From Streptomyces griseocarneus (GTDB taxonomy: Bacteria > Actinomycetota > Actinomycetes > Streptomycetales > Streptomycetaceae): a DNA stretch of 64,000 bases. The stretch lies in NCBI RefSeq assembly GCF_014655595.1, contig NZ_BNBL01000001.1:598310-662309 (forward strand), written 5' to 3'. The first letter of the stretch is position 1; each line of letters opens with the position of its first letter. The position numbers were made by a program, and so were the translations under genes. Shown here piece by piece: positions 53,416 through 62,392 of the stretch. Below the pieces are notes generated by a model that ran no database searches, was not told the DNA's origin, and saw only the letters and a program-made list of their open reading frames with translations.

Positions 53416-53455
53416 GATGAGGGCCCTGCAGGCGCGCGCCTGCAGGGCCCTCATC
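53416..53455. terminator. 40-bp perfect palindrome, bidirectional terminator
   Basis: Arms GATGAGGGCCCTGCAGGCGC and its exact complement meet with no loop. It lies between the stops of two convergent genes and fits a shared terminator. The perfect, loop-free symmetry is unusual and would form a very stable hairpin or cruciform. Confidence 0.85.
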
Positions 53456-53490
53456 AGTTCGTGGTCCCGGTTTCCCCTCCGTCCCGCGGG

Positions 53491-53799
53491 TTACGCGGGA
53501 GTGGGGTTGCCGAGCAGTTCCGACGCGTTCTGGTACGGAGTGACGGCGCGTGCGGGTGCGGCCTCGGGGAGGCCGCGGCAGGTGAAGCCGAGGCGGGTCA
53601 TGGCCCGGATCACTTCGCCGGCGGTGAAGTCACGGCGGTCCTGTCGGGTGATGACTTCGCCCACTTGCTTGACGGGGTAGTGGCGGCGGCCGATGATCAC
53701 GGACTCGCCGGTGACCGGCTCGGGCCTGACGCCCTTCATCGATTCCAGGACCCCGTTCCTGGACAGGTCGAACGGGAAGCGGGCGATGACGCAGCGCAT
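53491..53799 (-). CDS. Conserved cold-shock-associated small protein
   Basis: 102 residues (RCVIARFPFDLSRNGVLESM, KGVRPEPVTGESVIIGRRHY, PVKQVGEVITRQDRRDFTAG, RAMTRLGFTCRGLP). I recognise this as a family found next to cold-shock protein genes in streptomycetes. Its biochemical role is unknown; SDRRDFTAGEVIRAMTRLG-type helix and paired basic residues suggest nucleic acid contact but this is only a guess. Last gene of the minus-strand cold-shock group, 60 bp after the helicase. Confidence 0.75.
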   Translation of the reverse strand: MRCVIARFPFDLSRNGVLESMKGVRPEPVTGESVIIGRRHYPVKQVGEVITRQDRRDFTAGEVIRAMTRLGFTCRGLPEAAPARAVTPYQNASELLGNPTPA

Positions 53800-53858
53800 G
53801 ATGCCTCACAGGGAGTGGGAGAACGGTCTGATCGCGACGGTTCCACGTCGCCGTGTCG

Positions 53859-55382
53859 CTATGCCGCCGTACCGAAGGCGGACCGCCGTTGCGCCGTACG
53901 GGTGCCGCGTACGGCCTGACCGCCGCGGCGGTCGCGGCGCTCCTGAGCGCCACGGCCGCGCCGGCCGCGCGAAGCGGAGGCGCCGCGCCCGGGGCGTTCG
54001 GCCGCCGGCGCCGTGATGACGACCGGAACGCCGGACGGGGCCTGGGCGCCGGTGATGCGGCTCAGTTCGGCCTCGCCCGAGCGGACCTGAGTGGTCCGCG
54101 GCCGGATCCCGGCATCCGCCATCAGTCGGACCATGCCGCGCCGCTGGGCGGGCGTGACCAGGGTGACCACGCTGCCGGACTCCCCGGCGCGGGCCGTGCG
54201 GCCGCCACGGTGGAGGTAATCCTTGTGGTCGGAGGGCGGGTCCACGTTCACGACCAGGTCGAGGTTGTCGACGTGGATGCCGCGCGCCGCGACATTGGTC
54301 GCCACCAGCACCGTCACGTGCCCCGTCTTGAACTGGGCCAGGGTGCGGGTGCGCTGCGGCTGGGACTTGCCGCCGTGCAGGGCGGCGGCGCGGACGCCGC
54401 TGTTCAGCAGGTGCTCGGTCAGCCGGTCGACGGCGTGCTTGGTGTCCAGGAACATGATCACCCGGCCCTCGCGCGCCGCGATCTCGGTCGTGGTCCGCTG
54501 CTTGTCCGCGCCGTGCACGTGGAGCACGTGGTGCTCCATCGTGGTGACCGCGCCCGCGGACGGGTCGACGGAGTGGACCACCGGGTCGCTCAGGTAGCGG
54601 CGCACCAGCTGATCGACGTTGCGGTCCAAGGTGGCCGAGAACAGCATCCGCTGCCCTTCGGGACGCACCTGGTCCAGCAGCGCCGTGACCTGCGGCATGA
54701 AGCCCATGTCGGTCATCTGGTCCGCCTCGTCCAGCACCGTGACGCCGACCTGGTCCAGGCGGCAGTCGCCACGGTCGATGAGGTCCTTGAGCCGGCCCGG
54801 AGTCGCGACGACGACCTCCGCCCCGGCCCGCAGCGCACTGGCCTGCCTGCCGATCGGCATCCCGCCGACCACCGTGGCCAGCCGCAGCTTCACGGCGCGG
54901 GCGTACGGAGTGAGCGCCGCGGTGACCTGCTGCGCCAGTTCACGGGTGGGAACGAGCACCAGGGCCAGCGGCTGCCGGGGCTCGGCGCGCCGGCCGGCCG
55001 TACGGGCCAGCAGCGCGAGACCGAAGGCGAGGGTCTTGCCGGAACCGGTACGCCCGCGGCCGAGCACGTCACGCCCCGCCAGGGAGTTCGGCAGGGTCGC
55101 CGCCTGGATCGGGAACGGTACGGTCACGCCCTCGGAGGCGAGCGCGGCCAGCAACTCCGCGGGCATGCCGAGATCGGCGAACGCCTCCACTGCGGGAAGC
55201 GCGGGGGTGTTCGTCACCGGTACGGCGAACTCGCCCTGAGGTGCGGCGGAGCGGCGAGGGCGACCGCCCGAGCGGCCCGGAGCGCCGGAACGGCCGCCGG
55301 GCGCCGCCGAGCCGGAGCCGCCGCCGCGGGTGCGAGCGGTATGCGTACGGGCGGAACGGTCATTCCTACGTGTGCGGTTCAA
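53859..55382 (-). CDS. DEAD-box RNA helicase
   Basis: 507 residues. Order of motifs: Q motif at VPFPIQAATLPN, Walker A GRGRTGSGKTLAFG (res about 105-118), VLVPTRELAQQV, ATPGRLKDLI, DEAD box in VTVLDEADQMTDMG, SAT in MLFSATLDRNVDQL, then LVATNVAARGIHVDNLDLVV and motif VI HRGGRTARAG. Both tails are long, basic and Gly/Arg-rich (first 45 and last 60 residues), for RNA binding. DEAD-box enzymes of this type unwind structured mRNA, notably in the cold. The gene follows the cspA gene on the same strand, consistent with a shared cold-response role. Confidence 0.94.
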   Translation of the reverse strand: MNRTRRNDRSARTHTARTRGGGSGSAAPGGRSGAPGRSGGRPRRSAAPQGEFAVPVTNTPALPAVEAFADLGMPAELLAALASEGVTVPFPIQAATLPNSLAGRDVLGRGRTGSGKTLAFGLALLARTAGRRAEPRQPLALVLVPTRELAQQVTAALTPYARAVKLRLATVVGGMPIGRQASALRAGAEVVVATPGRLKDLIDRGDCRLDQVGVTVLDEADQMTDMGFMPQVTALLDQVRPEGQRMLFSATLDRNVDQLVRRYLSDPVVHSVDPSAGAVTTMEHHVLHVHGADKQRTTTEIAAREGRVIMFLDTKHAVDRLTEHLLNSGVRAAALHGGKSQPQRTRTLAQFKTGHVTVLVATNVAARGIHVDNLDLVVNVDPPSDHKDYLHRGGRTARAGESGSVVTLVTPAQRRGMVRLMADAGIRPRTTQVRSGEAELSRITGAQAPSGVPVVITAPAAERPGRGASASRGRRGRGAQERRDRRGGQAVRGTRTAQRRSAFGTAA

Positions 55383-55604
55383 TGCGGAACCTTCCTCGAT
55401 GCGGCACGTATCAAGGAATTCCCCACAGCGCCGGGCAGCACAGAGAATCGCAGGAACGAGCCAAGTGAAACGCGAAGCGAATCCGAGCGGTGGAGAATGC
55501 TCACGGGGCGGGTGGCCGGAACGGGCGACCGAGCCCTGAAATGCGAAGAGCCGGGGCCCGCACCCCCACGGTGCGGGTCCGGCTGTACGGTGCGCGCGCC
55601 GGCG

Positions 55605-55808
55605 TCAGGCGGGAACGATGTTCTCGGCCGTCGGGCCCTTCTGGCCCTGCGCGATGTCGAAGGTCACCTTCTGGCCCTCCTGCAGCTCGCGGAAGCCCTG
55701 GGCGGCGATGTTCGAGTAGTGGGCGAACACGTCCGCGCCGCCGCCGTCCTGCTCGATGAAGCCGAAACCCTTTTCCGCGTTGAACCACTTCACGGTGCCT
55801 GCAGCCAT
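55605..55808 (-). CDS. cspA: Cold-shock protein, CspA family
   Basis: 67 residues from ATG 55808, with AGGAGA well placed upstream. The single CSD has both RNA-binding motifs, KGFGFIEQ (RNP1) and DVFAHYSNI (RNP2-like). It binds single-stranded RNA and DNA and melts secondary structure. It is the first gene of a minus-strand group with the DEAD-box helicase and a conserved small protein. The long AT-rich leader upstream (to about 55960) with a perfect palindrome is typical for temperature-sensitive control. Confidence 0.96.
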   Translation of the reverse strand: MAAGTVKWFNAEKGFGFIEQDGGGADVFAHYSNIAAQGFRELQEGQKVTFDIAQGQKGPTAENIVPA

Positions 55809-55884
55809 GCCGAATCTCCTTCGGGGCAGTTTCCGGAATCCGCACTCTGCGGCCTCCGCGTCGCCGTGATGATTACCCCGTCGG

Positions 55885-55900
55885 AAAATTTCGAAATTTT
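55885..55900. promoter_or_regulatory. AT-rich palindrome in cspA leader
   Basis: AAAATTTCGAAATTTT is a perfect 16-bp palindrome, 77 bp before the cspA start and unusual in base composition for this genome. It could be a protein-binding site or part of a thermo-sensitive RNA leader. The rest of 55809-56446 holds no gene that I can support. Confidence 0.55.
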
Positions 55901-56446
55901 TTGGGAACCACAACTGCAACTGATGCCGACAGTAGCACGGGGCGATCGGCCGGGCGCGGTGAAATAATTCTGCTCCAACTGCCGGGGCAGAAACCCTTGT
56001 CGCGCGTTGCGCTGATAACTCACTTCGCGACCACAGATATTGGTTCGCCCAAAACGCACTATTTCCGCGGAGCGGGCGTGCGCCGGCACGCCGGGGCGGC
56101 CGCGGGCCCCGTCGCCCGGCCGCCCACCGTTTCCGTGTGCAACGCAACCCCCGGAACGGGTGAGAGGCCACGGCCGGGTGAATCGCACAAGCTCCGTCGC
56201 GGCCCTCTCCCCGTGATCACGGGCCCTTTGACACCGACTCGAACTTACGCGCGACGAAACGCCCCCTGGTGGCCGTGACGGCCCCGATCGGGGGTCGTTT
56301 TTCCGATCACTCGTCCGATCCACGCGTCAACGAGGAGGCGTAGTGCGTCACCGCCGCATCTGCCGTACGAGCGATACGAGGATGCCCTTGCTGTTCGAAT
56401 ACCGGCCGCTCACGGGCCCCGTCCGGACCTGCGCGGGGAGGCCGGC

Positions 56447-56920
56447 ATGAGCCCCACGACCCGCTACCGGACCGTGGTCGACGTCATGGTCCTGCTCCAC
56501 CGGACCGACGGCCGCGTGCTGCTGCTGCGCCGGGCCGGGGAGGTGTACGCCAGCGGTCTCCTCGCCCCTCCCGGCGGGCACCTCGAGGACGGCGAGACCC
56601 TCGTCGAGGGCGCCCTGCGCGAAGTCGGCGAGGAAGTGGGCGTCGGCATCGCCCCGGCCGACCTGGAGTTCTGCCACCTCGTCCACCACCGCTCCCCGGA
56701 GGGCGAGGGGCGGCTCGGGGTGGTCTTCACCGCGCAGCGGTGGGCCGGGGAGCCGCGCAACCGGGAACCGGAGAAGTGCTCGGCGCTGGTGTGGGCGAAC
56801 CCCGCCCGGCCGCCGTCGGACTGCGTGCCCTACACCGCCGCCGTCCTGGACCGGTTCTCCTCCGGCGCCCTGCTGTCCACGCACGGCTGGCCCGCCACGA
56901 CGGCGGGAGGCGCGTCGTGA
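56447..56920 (+). CDS. Nudix hydrolase
   Basis: 157 residues from ATG 56447. The Nudix box is complete: GGHLEDGETLVEGALREVGE then EVG (Gx5Ex7REUxEExGU), at about residues 44-66. Strands before and after fit a small Nudix domain (VDVMVLLHRTDGRVLLLRRA, VVFTAQRWAGEPRNREPEKC). These enzymes hydrolyse nucleoside diphosphate derivatives; the substrate is not predictable. Single gene, with a non-coding 500 bp region upstream. Confidence 0.9.
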   Translation: MSPTTRYRTVVDVMVLLHRTDGRVLLLRRAGEVYASGLLAPPGGHLEDGETLVEGALREVGEEVGVGIAPADLEFCHLVHHRSPEGEGRLGVVFTAQRWAGEPRNREPEKCSALVWANPARPPSDCVPYTAAVLDRFSSGALLSTHGWPATTAGGAS

Positions 56921-57055
56921 AGGCGAAGGCCGGGGCCGCGCGTTCCCTCTCATCCCTTCGGGCTGACCGGTCGCGCTACGGGCCGGGGGCGTGGTTCCGC
57001 ACGGCCACACTGGCGGGAGGGGACGCCCGTCCCGGTGGATGGAGGAGGCGCGGCC

Positions 57056-57379
57056 ATGACGTGGATGCTGCTGGCGGGAGCGATCCTGGCGGAGGTGACG
57101 GGGACGGTGTGCCTGCGGATGTCGGAGGGGTTCTCGCGGATCGTGCCGACGGTGGTGGTGGCGGTGGGGTACGTGTCGGCGTTCGTACTGCTGTCGCTGG
57201 TGCTCAAGCGGGGCATGCCGATCGGGATCGCCTACGGGATCTGGGCGGCCGTCGGGGTGGCGCTGGTGGCGCTGGCCGGAGCGGTGATCTTCGGCGACGG
57301 GCTGACGCGGGTGCAGATCGGCGGCCTGGTCCTGGTGGCGGGAGGGGTGATGGCGCTGGAGATGGGCGGCGCCCACTGA
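57056..57379 (+). CDS. SMR-family multidrug efflux protein
   Basis: 107 residues from ATG 57056, four membrane helices (TWMLLAGAILAEVTGTVCLR, IVPTVVVAVGYVSAFVLLSL, PIGIAYGIWAAVGVALVALA, VQIGGLVLVAGGVMALEM). The essential Glu of SMR proteins is Glu13 in LAEVTGTVCL. SMR transporters exchange protons for lipophilic cations such as quaternary ammonium compounds and work as dimers. The GMPIGIAYGIWAAVG loop is the family signature. The gene stands alone. Confidence 0.93.
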   Translation: MTWMLLAGAILAEVTGTVCLRMSEGFSRIVPTVVVAVGYVSAFVLLSLVLKRGMPIGIAYGIWAAVGVALVALAGAVIFGDGLTRVQIGGLVLVAGGVMALEMGGAH

Positions 57380-57501
57380 CCGTGATGCGGCGACCGGCCG
57401 GACGGGCCCCGGCGGTACCGGCGAAAGGGCCTGAACCGGGCAGGCGGTGGGTAGTTCAGAAATGTCCAGCCATATCTCTGCGAGTGCCCTGCGAGGGACC
57501 C

Positions 57502-58548
57502 ATGAGCGACACGCCTCCCGGTCCGGAGAACGGCCCGGACCAAGCCTCGGAGATCGACCGTCTCCTGGAGACCGCCACCGGCTTCATGGCGTCGAAGGTC
57601 CTGCTCGTCGCCGCCCGTCTCGGCCTCTTCACCGAGCTGGCCCGGGGCCCGCTCGGCGGCGAGGAACTCCGCGCCCGCCTGCGGCTGCACCCCCGCTCCG
57701 CCCGTGACTACTTCGACGCCCTCGTCGCTCTCGGCGTCCTGGAACGCACCGACGGCGTCTACGCCAACGCCCCCGTCGCGGCCCGCCATCTCGTCCGCGG
57801 CGAGCCCGCCTACCTGGGCGGCCTCCTGGAGCTGAGCGACGCCCGCATGTACGACCTCTGGGGGAGGCTCGACGCGGGCCTGCGCACGGGAGCGCCGCAG
57901 AACGAGATCACGGCCGGCGAGGAGGGCATCTACGCCGACCTCTACGACGACGCCGACCGCCTCGACGCCTTCCAGCAGGCCATGACCGGCCTGTCCCTGC
58001 GCTCGGCCCACGCCCTCGCCGAGGCCTTCGACTGGTCCCCCCACCGCACCGTCGCCGACATCGGCTGCGCGGACGGCACCGTACTGACCCACCTGCTCCG
58101 GCGCCATCCCCATCTGCGGGGCACGGGCTTCGACCTGGCCGCCGTGGGCCCCGGCTTCCGGCGCCGGCTGGAGGACGCCGGGCTCACCGGCCGGCTCTCG
58201 TTCCTCGCCGGCGACTTCTTCGCCGAACCGCTGCCCCGGGCCGACGTGCTGATCCTCGGGCACATCCTGAGCAACTGGACGCTGGACAGGGCGAAGACGC
58301 TGCTGACGAAGGCGTACGAAGCACTGCCGGAGGGCGGCTTCCTCATCGTCTACGAAACGCTCATCGACGACGAACGCCGGGAGAACGTCCCCGGGCTGCT
58401 CATGAGCCTCACGATGCTCCTGGAGACGCCCGGCGGCTTCGAGTACACCGGCGCCGACTGCCGGGCCTGGCTGGCGGACGCCGGTTTCCGCGAGAGCCGG
58501 GTGCGCCACCTGGCCGGGCCCGAGTCGATGGTGGTCGCCCGCAAGTGA
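57502..58548 (+). CDS. O-methyltransferase with dimerisation domain
   Basis: 348 residues. An N-terminal winged-helix dimer domain (FMASKVLLVAARLGLFTELA, LRLHPRSARDYFDALVALGV) leads to a class I fold: motif I in VADIGCADGTVLTHLLRRHP near residue 190, the acidic post-I residue in RGTGFDLAAV, and LSFLAGDFFAEPLPRADVLI and ILGHILSNWTLDRAKTLL, the last with the conserved His used as base in small-molecule O-methyltransferases. This family methylates phenols and related natural products. A type III PKS 6.5 kb away is one possible source of a phenolic substrate. Confidence 0.9.
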   Translation: MSDTPPGPENGPDQASEIDRLLETATGFMASKVLLVAARLGLFTELARGPLGGEELRARLRLHPRSARDYFDALVALGVLERTDGVYANAPVAARHLVRGEPAYLGGLLELSDARMYDLWGRLDAGLRTGAPQNEITAGEEGIYADLYDDADRLDAFQQAMTGLSLRSAHALAEAFDWSPHRTVADIGCADGTVLTHLLRRHPHLRGTGFDLAAVGPGFRRRLEDAGLTGRLSFLAGDFFAEPLPRADVLILGHILSNWTLDRAKTLLTKAYEALPEGGFLIVYETLIDDERRENVPGLLMSLTMLLETPGGFEYTGADCRAWLADAGFRESRVRHLAGPESMVVARK

Positions 58549-58585
58549 GCCCGCGCCCTCCCGTCCGTCCGGGGCGGCCGGCGCG

Positions 58586-59485
58586 TCAGGGCAGTGTCGC
58601 TCCCGGCCGGCCCTCCCGCCGTACGAACTCCACCAGACGCGCGTAGCTGTCATTGCCGTGGCCGGCCGCGATCGCCCGCTCGGTCAGGGCCCGGAAGAGC
58701 TTCGGCATGCCGGTGTCGGCACCGCGGAGCTCGCTGGCGTGGGTGAGGATCTCCATCGTCGAGCGGTGGAGATCCAGCGGGAAGTCCCCGCTGGGATACT
58801 CGCCCGAGTCCACCTGGGCCGCGTAGGTGCTCATGAAGAAGCGCACGGTGTCCATCCAGCGGTTGGCCACCTCGGTGTATTCCGCCGCCGTGACATTGCC
58901 GCCGGGACCCTCGGCGCCGATGAGCACCACACTGTGCAGCCAGCCGGTGAGCGTGGACCACATCTGGCACAGCAGCGTGGTGTCGTACACGGAGGACAGG
59001 GCCGTGTCGGTGCCCACGTACGTCGCGTCGCCCAGGGCGGCGAGCGTCTCGCGATGCCGTTCGAAGGCCGTCGCCGAACCGGCGTAGAGCTGCAGGAAGT
59101 CCCGGCTGCCGATGCCGGACGGAGTCGTCATGACCACGCCGTCGAGATAGTGGGCGCCGGCCTGCCCGGCCCAGGCGTCCATCTCCCGCGCGCACACCGG
59201 CGGCCCCGAGGTGAGGTTGACCAGCGCCCGGCCCGCGAGTTCACCGGCCACGGGACGCAGCACGTCCCGCACGGCCTCGTACGTCGACAGGCTCACCACG
59301 GTCAACGGGCTCGCCCCCAGGGCCTCACCGGCCGACTCCGCCTCCACCGCGCCCCGCCGCACGAGGGCTTCCGCCTTGCCGGGCGTGCGGTTCCACACGG
59401 TCGTCCGATGGCCCGCGGCGACGAAGGCGCCGGCCAGCGCCGACCCCATCGGCCCGAGACCGAGGACGGTCACATCGGTACTCAT
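58586..59485 (-). CDS. NAD(P)-binding imine reductase-like dehydrogenase
   Basis: 299 residues from ATG 59485 (GGGGGGA upstream). The N-terminal Rossmann fold (VTVLGLGPMGSALAGAFVAA, TTVWNRTPGKAEALVRRG) has the NRT signature for NADPH, as in 6-phosphogluconate/3-hydroxyisobutyrate dehydrogenases. The C-terminal helical domain (QLYAGSATAFERHRETLAAL, LTGWLHSVVLIGAEG, FFMSTYAAQVDSG) is that of imine reductases, where Asp/Tyr replaces the dehydrogenase Lys. It reduces C=N or C=O bonds; the substrate is unknown. Convergent with the methyltransferase gene. Confidence 0.87.
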   Translation of the reverse strand: MSTDVTVLGLGPMGSALAGAFVAAGHRTTVWNRTPGKAEALVRRGAVEAESAGEALGASPLTVVSLSTYEAVRDVLRPVAGELAGRALVNLTSGPPVCAREMDAWAGQAGAHYLDGVVMTTPSGIGSRDFLQLYAGSATAFERHRETLAALGDATYVGTDTALSSVYDTTLLCQMWSTLTGWLHSVVLIGAEGPGGNVTAAEYTEVANRWMDTVRFFMSTYAAQVDSGEYPSGDFPLDLHRSTMEILTHASELRGADTGMPKLFRALTERAIAAGHGNDSYARLVEFVRREGRPGATLP

Positions 59486-59636
59486 ATGTCCCCCCTGAAT
59501 TCCCACAAAACAGGCGACTGCCCCTGGAAGACGCCTGTCCGGGATTCTTCCCTTCGTGGAACTCATCCACGCATTCAAGGAGAAGAGGGGTGAATCAGCC
59601 AAAGAGTGTTTTTCGGCCGGGCTCTCGCGATGGCCG

Positions 59637-60686
59637 TCAGCCGCCGGTGGCCGACTTCCAGGCGTCGATGTAGGCGGGGAGGTTCTTGTCGATGCCGGCC
59701 CAGTCGGGGCGGAAGACCTCGACGCCCCGCATGACGCCGGCGAGCGCGGTGGCGTTGGGGTCGGTCGCCTTGATGTCCGTACGGGCGGTGAAGCCGCCGC
59801 CCACGGCGGAGACTTCGCGCTGCACGCGGTCGGTGAGGAGGTGATCGAGGAACTTCTTGGCGTTCTCGGTGTGCGGGGCTCCGTGCACCAGGCCGGCCGT
59901 GTAGGGGAGGGCGAACGTGGTGGGCCGGCCGTCGTCGCCGGCCGGGAAGAAGATGCCCTGGTTCGGCATCGACTTCATGTTCGCGAAGTTCATCTGCACG
60001 TCGCCGTTGGCCACCAGGAGCTCGCCCTTGTCGACCTTCGGGGCGAGCTGGCCGGTCGAGCGGGAGGGGCCCACGTTGTTCTTCTGCAGGTCCTTGAGGT
60101 AGGCCATCGCCGGCTCCTTGCCGCCGAAGTCGTGCATGGCCTTGATCAGCACGGCCGTGCCGTCGCCCGCCACGCCGGGGGTGGAGTACTGCAGCCTGTC
60201 CTTGAACCGCGGGTCGAGGAGGTCCTTCCAGCTCTTGGGCGGCCGGCCCTTCATCTCCTTGGAGTTGTAGATGAAGCAGAAGTAGTTGTTGGCGATCGCG
60301 GTCCACTTGCCGGAGGGATCCTTGTCGCCGTCGGCGACCTTGTCCGAGCCCTGGGGCCGGTACGCGGCGAGCAGGCCCTTGCCGTCGGCCTGCTGGATGA
60401 AGGGCGGCAGGGTGACGACGACGTCCGCCTTGGTGTTGGACCTCTCCCGGGCCAGGCGTTGTACGACCTCGCCGGAGCCGCCCTCGACGTAGCGGACCTT
60501 GACGCCGGTCTCCTTCTCGAAGTCCTTGAAGACCTTGTCGTAGAAGCCGGAGCCGTCCTCGGCCCTCAGGCCGTCGGCGCTGTACACGGTGATCTCGTCC
60601 GGCCGGGCGTCGGCCGTGCCTCCGCACGCGGTGAGCGGGGCGAGGAGGAGGGGGACGAGCGGGAGCAGCACGCGGGAGCGGGGCAT
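59637..60686 (-). CDS. 2-aminoethylphosphonate-type solute-binding lipoprotein
   Basis: 349 residues from ATG 60686. Lipobox LTACGG with Cys21 marks it as a membrane-anchored lipoprotein. Type 2 binding fold (ITVYSADGLRAEDGSGFYDK, ADVVVTLPPFIQQADGKGLL, NNYFCFIYNSKEMKGRPP, NQGIFFPAGDDGRPTTFALP). Family resemblance and the linked HAD hydrolase point to 2-aminoethylphosphonate (PhnS-like), with iron or thiamine-like ligands less likely. Last gene of a five-gene minus-strand operon, 49 bp after the permease gene. Confidence 0.87.
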   Translation of the reverse strand: MPRSRVLLPLVPLLLAPLTACGGTADARPDEITVYSADGLRAEDGSGFYDKVFKDFEKETGVKVRYVEGGSGEVVQRLARERSNTKADVVVTLPPFIQQADGKGLLAAYRPQGSDKVADGDKDPSGKWTAIANNYFCFIYNSKEMKGRPPKSWKDLLDPRFKDRLQYSTPGVAGDGTAVLIKAMHDFGGKEPAMAYLKDLQKNNVGPSRSTGQLAPKVDKGELLVANGDVQMNFANMKSMPNQGIFFPAGDDGRPTTFALPYTAGLVHGAPHTENAKKFLDHLLTDRVQREVSAVGGGFTARTDIKATDPNATALAGVMRGVEVFRPDWAGIDKNLPAYIDAWKSATGG

Positions 60687-60735
60687 GGCGGGTGGGACTC
60701 CTTCGTGGGAAGAACGTGCGGCGGGGCGAGGGGGC

Positions 60736-61521
60736 TCAGCGGTGGGCGGCCTTCGTACGGATCCGGGAGACCGCGAGCAGCACCAGCAGGGTGGTGGCCA
60801 TGAGCAGGACGGCGAGCGCGGCACCGGGGAAGAGCGCGCCCCGGTCGGTGGCGGCGAAGACCTTGACGGGCAGGGGCACCCAGTCCGGGGGGTAGAGCAT
60901 CATCGTGGCGCTCAGCTCGCCCATGGACAGGGCGAAGCACAGCCCCGCGGCCGCCGAGAGGGACGGCAGGAGCAGGGGCACCTTGACCCGCACCAGGACG
61001 CGCAGGGGGCTCGCGCCGAGGCTCGCGGCGGCCTGTTCGTAAGCGGGGTCCAGGCGGTCCAGTGCCGCCGTCACGGACTGGTGGGCGAAGGCGGTCACCA
61101 GGACGGCGTGCGCCAGGACGACGATCGTGGACGTGCCGTTGAGCAGGAACGGCGGCTTGGAGAAGGCCACCAGGAGCGACAGCCCGACGACCACGGACGG
61201 CACGGCGACCGGCAGCACGAACAGCACCTCGATCGCGCGGCGCAGGCGCGAGCCCCTGGCCGCCAGGGCCGCCCAGGTGCCCGTGACCAGGGCGAGCACG
61301 CTCGCCGTCACGGCGGTCAGCACGCTGGTGGTGAGCGCATCGAGGGCGTCCGCGTGCGCGACGGCCCGGTAGTGGTCCAGGGTCGCGCCGGAAGGGAGCA
61401 CGCCGCTCCACCGGGTGGCCAGGGAGGCGGTCACGACGACGAGGAACGGCAGCGCGAAGACGGGGAGGAAGAGGGCGAGGAAGGCGGCCTGGAGCGCCCG
61501 GCGGGTACGACGGCTATGCAC
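60736..61521 (-). CDS. ABC permease, 2-aminoethylphosphonate type (2nd)
   Basis: 261 residues from GTG 61521, overlapping the first permease gene by 8 bases. Six hydrophobic helices; the EAA coupling loop is in EQAAASLGASPLRVLVRVKV. FALSMGELSATMMLYPPDWV is typical of phosphonate and iron permeases. It forms the membrane channel together with the partner permease and works with the ATPase encoded two genes upstream. Confidence 0.88.
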   Translation of the reverse strand: MHSRRTRRALQAAFLALFLPVFALPFLVVVTASLATRWSGVLPSGATLDHYRAVAHADALDALTTSVLTAVTASVLALVTGTWAALAARGSRLRRAIEVLFVLPVAVPSVVVGLSLLVAFSKPPFLLNGTSTIVVLAHAVLVTAFAHQSVTAALDRLDPAYEQAAASLGASPLRVLVRVKVPLLLPSLSAAAGLCFALSMGELSATMMLYPPDWVPLPVKVFAATDRGALFPGAALAVLLMATTLLVLLAVSRIRTKAAHR

Positions 61522-62392
61522 GAGCACGGCGGTCTCCCTCCATGCGGGTGGTGAGCGTCCGGTACAGCCCGTACAGCGCAAGGGACAGGGCGATGTTGAC
61601 GACGGCCACCACGCAGGCGCCGGTGTAGTCGCCGTCGAGGATGGCCTTGCTGTGGACGAGCACGGGCAGGGTCGTCACGCCCTTCGCGCCGGTGAACAGG
61701 ACGATGCCGAACTCGTTGAGGCACATCACCAGCACGAGCGAGCCGCCGGCCGCGAGGGAGGGCAGCGCCTCGGGCAGGACGACCTGCCGGACGATCCGCG
61801 GCGCCCGGGCGCCGAGCGAGGCCGCGACGTCCAGCTGCGCGGTCTCGAGCTGCGAGAACGCGCCGAGCAGCGGCCGCATGACGAACGGCGTGAAGTAGGT
61901 GATCTCCGCGAGCAGCACGCCCCAGGGCGTGTGCAGGAAGTCGAACGGTCCCCGCGCGGCGCCGGTCGCGCCGGTCCACAGGCCGTTGGCCATGCCGGTG
62001 GACCCGTAGACGAAGAGGAGGGCGAGGGTGATGAGGAAGGAGGGGAAGGACAGGAAGATGTCGATGAACCGGCCGATCGCCTTGCCGCCGGGGAACGGCA
62101 CGAACGCGATGACCAGGGCGAGGAAGAAGCCGAGGACGAGCGCGCCGGCAGTGGCGCCGACGGCGATCAGCACGGTGTTGCGCAGGGCGTCGCGGAAGGC
62201 GGCCTGGGCGAACACGTCGGTGTAGGCGGCGAAGGAGTGCCCGCCGCCGTTCGGTGACACGGACTGCCACAGCACGAGCGCGAGGGGGTGGAGGAAGACC
62301 AGGCCGAGGGCGGCGACCGGCGGGAGGAGCAGGAACCGGGCCGGGAACCTCCTCCGCCGGACGGCATCGGGCACGGCTACGGGCTCAGCCAT
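61514..62392 (-). CDS. ABC permease, 2-aminoethylphosphonate type (1st)
   Basis: 292 residues. Six membrane helices (ALGLVFLHPLALVLWQSV through YTGACVVAVVNIALSLALYG), with the EAA loop in LDVAASLGARAPRIVRQVVL. The stretch SPNGGGHSFAAYTDVFAQAA near residue 47 and LTLALLFVYGSTGMANGLWT match 2-aminoethylphosphonate permeases (PhnU-like). Overlaps the ATPase gene (8 bases) and the second permease gene. Confidence 0.89.
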   Translation of the reverse strand: MAEPVAVPDAVRRRRFPARFLLLPPVAALGLVFLHPLALVLWQSVSPNGGGHSFAAYTDVFAQAAFRDALRNTVLIAVGATAGALVLGFFLALVIAFVPFPGGKAIGRFIDIFLSFPSFLITLALLFVYGSTGMANGLWTGATGAARGPFDFLHTPWGVLLAEITYFTPFVMRPLLGAFSQLETAQLDVAASLGARAPRIVRQVVLPEALPSLAAGGSLVLVMCLNEFGIVLFTGAKGVTTLPVLVHSKAILDGDYTGACVVAVVNIALSLALYGLYRTLTTRMEGDRRARA

